Shown here: positions 55,789 through 64,000 of the stretch, in pieces
How the letters are laid out: each line of letters starts with the position of its first letter
Numbering within the stretch: position 1 is the stretch's first letter
Source of the DNA: Chromatiaceae bacterium
GTDB taxonomy: Bacteria; Pseudomonadota; Gammaproteobacteria; Chromatiales; Chromatiaceae
NCBI GenBank assembly: GCA_024235395.1
Contig: JACKMK010000004.1
Coordinates: forward strand, 496,001 to 560,000
Direction: 5' to 3'
Length of the DNA: 64,000 nucleotides
Program-made: the position numbers and the translations under genes
The notes under the pieces: model-generated
The model's database searches: none
Told to the model about the DNA's origin: nothing
What the model saw: only the letters and a program-made list of their open reading frames with translations

Positions 55789-55789
<1 letters not shown>
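54926..55789 (-). CDS. nei: Fpg/Nei-family DNA glycosylase
   Basis: About 287 aa. Mature chains of this family use Pro2 as the attacking residue; here the start is MPEGDTVFTIA with Glu3 also present, the Nei-type beginning. The middle carries SGIGNVYKSEVLFIE (helix-two-turn-helix). The C-terminal zinc finger has CLVCDTP and CPACQ pairs around an Arg-containing loop. It removes oxidised bases and nicks the strand. The start ATG shares one base with the Lhr stop (TGATG), so translation is coupled. MPEGDTV starts are also typical of actinobacterial Nei2-type enzymes. Confidence 0.9.
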
Positions 55790-60264
<4,475 letters not shown>

Positions 60265-60436
60265 CGGGCGACCGCCGAGCCGCGCGACAATGCGGCGTCG
60301 AGTCGAGGATCCATAGCCTCATCGGACAGACCGTCCGGTACCGGGTTCCACGCCACGGTGGTCGCGTCGGATGCGCGCGAAACGACCGACCGGCGTCCTC
60401 GCCCAGCGGCGCCCCGGCCGGCGCGCCACGTCCGGA

Positions 60437-61714
60437 TCAGCCGCGCTGCAATACCTCGACCCCGCCCATGTAAGGGCGCAGTGCCTCGGGTACGCGGATG
60501 CTGCCATCGGCCTGCTGGTAATTCTCCATTACCGCGACCAGGGTACGACCCACTGCGAGACCGGAACCGTTCAGGGTGTGCACCAGCTCGGGTTTGCCGG
60601 TCGCCGGGTTGCGCCAACGCGCCTGCATCCGCCGCGCCTGAAAGTCGCCCATGTTCGAGCACGACGAGATCTCGCGGTACTTGCCCTGCCCCGGCAGCCA
60701 GACCTCGATGTCGTAGGTCTTGGTCGCGGAGAAACCCATGTCGCCGGTGCACAGCGTGACGACGCGGTACGCCAGGTCGAGTCGCTGCAGGATCGCCTCC
60801 GCGTGCCCGGTCAGCACCTCCAGCGCATCGAACGACTCCCCGGGGCGCACCACGTGCACCAGCTCGACCTTGTCGAACTGATGCTGGCGGATCATGCCAC
60901 GCGTGTCCTTGCCGTAGGCCCCGGCCTCGGAGCGGAAGCACGGCGTGTGCGCGACATAGCGGCGCGGCATGTAGTCGTCTTCGACGATCACGTCGCGGAC
61001 CAGGTTGGTCAGCGGCACCTCGGCGGTCGGGATCAGGTAATAGTCGCTGCCTTCGAGGCGGAACAGGTCCTCCGCGAACTTCGGCAGCTGCCCGGTGCCG
61101 TACAGGCTGTCCGGATTGACCATGTAGGGGACATAGGCTTCGGTGTAGCCATGCTCGCCGGTGTGCACGTCGAGCATGAACTGGGTCAGTGCACGGTGCA
61201 TCCGGGCCAGCGCGCCGCTCATCACCGCAAACCGTGATCCGGTCAGCTTGGCTGCCGCATCGAAGTCCAGCATGTCGAGACCGGCGCCCAGATCGACGTG
61301 ATCCTTCGCCTCGAAGTCGAACGCCGGCGGTTCGCCCCAGCGGCGCTCCTCGCGGTTGTCGTCCTCGTCCTTGCCGTCCGGCACGCTGTCGTGCGGCAGA
61401 TTGGGCGTGCTCAACGCGACCTCGCGCAACGCCTCCTGCACGTCCGCCAGGGCCTCTTCGGCCGCCTTCAGACGGTCACCGAGGGTCGCCACCTCGTCCA
61501 GCAGCGGCTGGATGTCCTGGCCGGCCGCCTTGGCCTTGCCGATCGACTTCGATTTGGTATTGCGCTCGTTCTGCAGCTCCTGGGCCTCGACCTGGAGTGT
61601 CTTGCGCCGCGCCTCGAGCTCGGCGATACGTTGGGTGTCCAGCTCGAAACCGCGGCGGGCCAGGGTCTTGGCGACACCCTCGAGGTCGCTGCGCAGAAGT
61701 TTGGGATCTAGCAT
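60437..61714 (-). CDS. serS: Seryl-tRNA synthetase
   Basis: A 425-aa class II synthetase. The N-terminal long coiled-coil arm (about residues 27-100) contacts the tRNA-Ser variable arm. Motif 2 is PCFRSEAGAYGKDTRG with RQHQFDKVE, and motif 3 is LNGSGLAVGRTLVAVMENYQ. SSCSNMGDFQARR is the family's serine-binding region. It lies six bases after the DUF190 gene and is the last gene of the rarA-crcB-DUF190-serS run. Confidence 0.98.
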   Translation of the reverse strand: MLDPKLLRSDLEGVAKTLARRGFELDTQRIAELEARRKTLQVEAQELQNERNTKSKSIGKAKAAGQDIQPLLDEVATLGDRLKAAEEALADVQEALREVALSTPNLPHDSVPDGKDEDDNREERRWGEPPAFDFEAKDHVDLGAGLDMLDFDAAAKLTGSRFAVMSGALARMHRALTQFMLDVHTGEHGYTEAYVPYMVNPDSLYGTGQLPKFAEDLFRLEGSDYYLIPTAEVPLTNLVRDVIVEDDYMPRRYVAHTPCFRSEAGAYGKDTRGMIRQHQFDKVELVHVVRPGESFDALEVLTGHAEAILQRLDLAYRVVTLCTGDMGFSATKTYDIEVWLPGQGKYREISSCSNMGDFQARRMQARWRNPATGKPELVHTLNGSGLAVGRTLVAVMENYQQADGSIRVPEALRPYMGGVEVLQRG

Positions 61715-61720
61715 GTTGGT

Positions 61721-62029
61721 TCAGTCCAGGTTGGCTTGGGCCGGCCAGGTCAGAATCTTCGCCTTTCCGGCCATTTCTTTCAGAATCGTAAGCACCTCGG
61801 CGATCTTCTCCGTACGATCGAAGAACTCGATGATCACCGGCAGATCCAGCGACACGTCGAGCAGTCCCGCTTCGTGCAGATGACCCGAGTGGCCGAAACC
61901 GGCGATGCCGCGAAACGCGGTCAGGCCGGCGACACGGTGTTGTTCGTGCAACAGATCGATGATCTTCTGATGCTGATGACCTTTCTCGCTGCAGTAGATC
62001 CGCACCACGGTCACGTCCGTCTCGCTCAT
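61721..62029 (-). CDS. DUF190 (PII-like) protein next to CrcB
   Basis: A 102-aa protein. VVRIYCSEKGHQHQKIID starts the DUF190 fold, FRGIAGFGHSGHLHEAG is the signature loop, and LPVIIEFFDRTEKIAEVL completes it. The fold is ferredoxin-like, as in PII/CutA. Its ATG overlaps the crcB stop (ATGA). DUF190 genes often accompany crcB, so a role in fluoride tolerance or channel regulation is likely but unproven. Confidence 0.9.
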   Translation of the reverse strand: MSETDVTVVRIYCSEKGHQHQKIIDLLHEQHRVAGLTAFRGIAGFGHSGHLHEAGLLDVSLDLPVIIEFFDRTEKIAEVLTILKEMAGKAKILTWPAQANLD

Positions 62030-62400
62030 AGCTGCCTCGCTACCATCACGCCGAGAAACGCCGCACCGACGCACGCCAGTACGCTGATCATCACGTTGGC
62101 GACCGCCTTCACGTAGTCGGCCTGTTCGAGCAGATTCAGGGTCTCGATCGAAAAGGTCGAAAAGGTCGTGAAGGCGCCGAGCAGGCCGATCAGCGCGAAG
62201 GCCCGCCATTCCGCGCCCAATGCAGTACGCTCGGTCATCACGATAAACAGATAACCCATCGCCAGCGAACCGAGCACGTTCACCGCGAGGGTACCGTACG
62301 GAAATCCACGCCCGAGCACTGCGTAGACGCCGTGCGACACCCAGTAACGCAGCAGCGCGCCCAGGGCGCCGCCGGCAGCGATCGCGATCGTCTGGTTCAA
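62026..62400 (-). CDS. crcB: Fluoride channel CrcB/Fluc
   Basis: A 124-aa four-helix membrane protein that acts as a dual-topology dimeric fluoride channel. Family features are GGALGALLRYWVSHGV, GTLAVNVLGSLAMG with the pore Asn, and GAFTTFSTFSIE containing the Phe/Thr/Ser fluoride track. It is coupled to the DUF190 gene by a 4-base overlap. I see no fluoride riboswitch in the 82-base gap upstream. Confidence 0.95.
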   Translation of the reverse strand: MNQTIAIAAGGALGALLRYWVSHGVYAVLGRGFPYGTLAVNVLGSLAMGYLFIVMTERTALGAEWRAFALIGLLGAFTTFSTFSIETLNLLEQADYVKAVANVMISVLACVGAAFLGVMVARQL

Positions 62401-62482
62401 CGCATGGCCCGGCCGGTGAAAACGGGCATTCTACAAAAAATCGGTCGCGGTCTCCCGGTTCCGTCGCTCGATCAACCCGCAT

Positions 62483-63835
62483 TCATGCATCGTCGTCGGA
62501 CGGCGTGCGTTCCGCCTGCTCGTCCAACGCACGCAACTGCGCGAGCTTCTCCGCGATCTTGATCTCGAGACCGCGCTCCACCGGTCGATAGAAGCGCCGT
62601 CCCTGCAGCGCGTCCGGCAGATAGGTCTCGCCGGCGGCATAGCCACCGGGTTCGTCATGCGCGTAGCGGTAGGCCCTGCCGTAACCCAGTTCCTTCATCA
62701 GCCGTGTCGGTGCGTTGCGCAGGTGCACCGGCACCTCCAGCGATCCGGATCGCTGTGCGGCCTGCATCGCGTCGTTGAACGCGGTGTATACCGCATTGCT
62801 CTTCGCCGCGCAGGCCAGATAGACGACCGCCTGGGCAATTGCCAGTTCGCCTTCGGGACTGCCGAGTCGCTCCTGCGCCTGCCATGCGTTGAGTGCTATC
62901 TCGAGACCGCGTGGATCGGCGTTGCCGATGTCTTCAGAGGCCATGCGCACCACGCGCCGCGCGATATACAGGGGGTCGCAGCCGCCATCGAGCATCCGGC
63001 ACAGCCAGTACAGTGCACCATCCGGTGACGAACCGCGCACCGATTTGTGCAAGGCCGACATCTGGTCATAGAACGCCTCGCCGCCCTTGTCGAAGCGCCG
63101 CAACTGACCAGTCGCGACCTCGGCGATGACCACGTCGTCGACCCGGCCCTGTTCCGCGAGGTCGGCGGCTATCTCGAGCAGGTTCAGTGCGCGTCGGGCG
63201 TCACCATCGGCGACCTCGGCCAACTGGTCGAGCGCGGCGTCACTGATCGACAACCCGAGGCCTCCCAGCCCCTTGTCCGCGTCGAGCAGCGCGCGCTGCA
63301 GCAGTTCGCGGATCGCGTCCGCCTCGAGCGACTTCAATACATACACCCGCGCCCGCGACAGCAAGGCGTTGTTGAGTTCGAAAGACGGGTTCTCGGTGGT
63401 CGCGCCGACGAACAGGAAGGTCCCGTCTTCGACGTGCGGCAGGAAGGCATCCTGCTGGCCCTTGTTGAAGCGGTGCACCTCGTCGATGAACAACAGGGTG
63501 CCCCGACCGCTTTGCGCGCGTGTAGCATGCGCCTCGCCCACGGCCGCGCGGATGTCCTTGACCCCGGCGAGCACGGCGGACAGGGTGCGGAATTCGCAAC
63601 CGGAACTGCCGGCCAGCAGGCGGGCCAGCGTGGTCTTGCCGGTACCCGGCGGCCCCCAGAAGATCATGGAATGCAATCGGCCACTCTCGATCGCACGCCG
63701 CAAGGGTTTGCCATCCCCGAGCAGGTGCCGCTGACCGGCGAACTCGTCGAGTGTCACCGGGCGCATGCGATCCGCCAGCGGGCGGTCTGCCGTGTCGTCG
63801 ACGCCGAACATGTCATCGTTTTGCATGGGTCGCAT
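62483..63835 (-). CDS. rarA: Replication-associated recombination protein A (AAA+ ATPase)
   Basis: About 450 aa, the RarA/MgsA/WRNIP1 clamp-loader-like ATPase that acts at stalled forks. Walker A is GPPGTGKTT, Walker B LLFIDEVHRFNKGQQD, and sensor motifs follow (FVGATTENPSFELN). The C-terminal tetramerisation part has GNADPRGLEIALNAWQA and LGYGRAYRYAHDEPGG. The start at 63835 has GGA five bases upstream; an ATG at 63826 is also possible. The right-hand 165 bases hold no complete gene. Confidence 0.95.
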   Translation of the reverse strand: MRPMQNDDMFGVDDTADRPLADRMRPVTLDEFAGQRHLLGDGKPLRRAIESGRLHSMIFWGPPGTGKTTLARLLAGSSGCEFRTLSAVLAGVKDIRAAVGEAHATRAQSGRGTLLFIDEVHRFNKGQQDAFLPHVEDGTFLFVGATTENPSFELNNALLSRARVYVLKSLEADAIRELLQRALLDADKGLGGLGLSISDAALDQLAEVADGDARRALNLLEIAADLAEQGRVDDVVIAEVATGQLRRFDKGGEAFYDQMSALHKSVRGSSPDGALYWLCRMLDGGCDPLYIARRVVRMASEDIGNADPRGLEIALNAWQAQERLGSPEGELAIAQAVVYLACAAKSNAVYTAFNDAMQAAQRSGSLEVPVHLRNAPTRLMKELGYGRAYRYAHDEPGGYAAGETYLPDALQGRRFYRPVERGLEIKIAEKLAQLRALDEQAERTPSDDDA

Positions 63836-64000
63836 TGTATCCAGTAACACCCGGTCCACGCGGCGGGGGCCACGGTACCCGCCGCCCGCTTCGGTGCCTT
63901 CGCTCGGCCCGGCATGCAACACCGCTGCCGGCGATCCCACCGGTCGCGCATTCGACAGTGCCCCGTCGGCGCATCAGCGCACCATACGACCTGCCAGCTG

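Noticed and set aside
62401..62482. Possible fluoride riboswitch before crcB
   Set aside because: The conserved riboswitch core could not be found in the 82-base gap.
63977..64000. Eight codons and a stop on the minus strand at the right edge
   Set aside because: It could be the tail of a neighbour upstream of rarA, but it is too short to assign.

Overview
The window is about 64 kb of high-GC chromosome from a gammaproteobacterium. Housekeeping gene orders support this: a UvrY/GacA-type regulator, uvrC, pgsA, tRNA-Gly and tRNA-Cys in one block, and rarA, crcB, a DUF190 gene and serS in another. Several exosortase (PEP-CTERM) substrates, an RND pump and a Bax-inhibitor (YccA) gene fit an environmental, possibly Chromatiales-like lineage, but the genus cannot be fixed from the sequence alone.

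Layout. 1-13.1 kb: an unrecognised large protein running off the left edge, a pair of membrane proteins, a four-repeat DUF3011 secreted protein, a flavin reductase, a zinc metallopeptidase and an RND efflux pair. 13.5-22 kb: a bacteriohemerythrin, then an accessory patch with visibly lower GC in part (radical SAM + Gfo/Idh/MocA pair, sulfotransferase, FkbM methyltransferase, TPR-glycosyltransferase, one exosortase-type protein) that also holds a sugar-kinase remnant and, beside tRNA-Cys, a decayed integrase. 22.1-27.5 kb: tRNA-Cys, tRNA-Gly, pgsA, uvrC, family 5 uracil-DNA glycosylase, UvrY-type regulator, yccA-like gene and tRNA-Ser.

27.5-37.75 kb: a 10.25 kb integrated element in the 3' end of tRNA-Ser(UGA), bounded by a 15-bp direct repeat. 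Just inside each end lies a pair of identical 10-bp repeats with 12-bp period, which look like integrase arm sites. Its genes are a tyrosine integrase, an AlpA-type regulator, an SF3 helicase, small unknown proteins, an HK97-type major capsid protein, a stand-alone sigma-70 region-4-like protein and a tape-measure protein. One oppositely oriented coiled-coil/zinc-ribbon gene sits at the tRNA end. No portal, terminase, protease, tail tube or lysis gene is visible, so this looks like a capsid-encoding phage satellite or a strongly reduced prophage.

38-50 kb: an exosortase substrate, an acyltransferase broken at a T8 tract, a beheaded exosortase substrate, an Fsr-like transporter, an old yellow enzyme, a secreted alpha/beta hydrolase, and a LysR gene divergent from two paralogous hydrolases with a cysteine at the nucleophile position. 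50-55 kb: a permuted papain-fold hydrolase and a 970-aa DUF4062-like / STAND NTPase / membrane segment / FGE-like protein with the architecture of a conflict or immune sensor. 55-64 kb: a Lhr helicase coupled to a Nei/Fpg glycosylase, then serS, DUF190, crcB and rarA, all on the minus strand.
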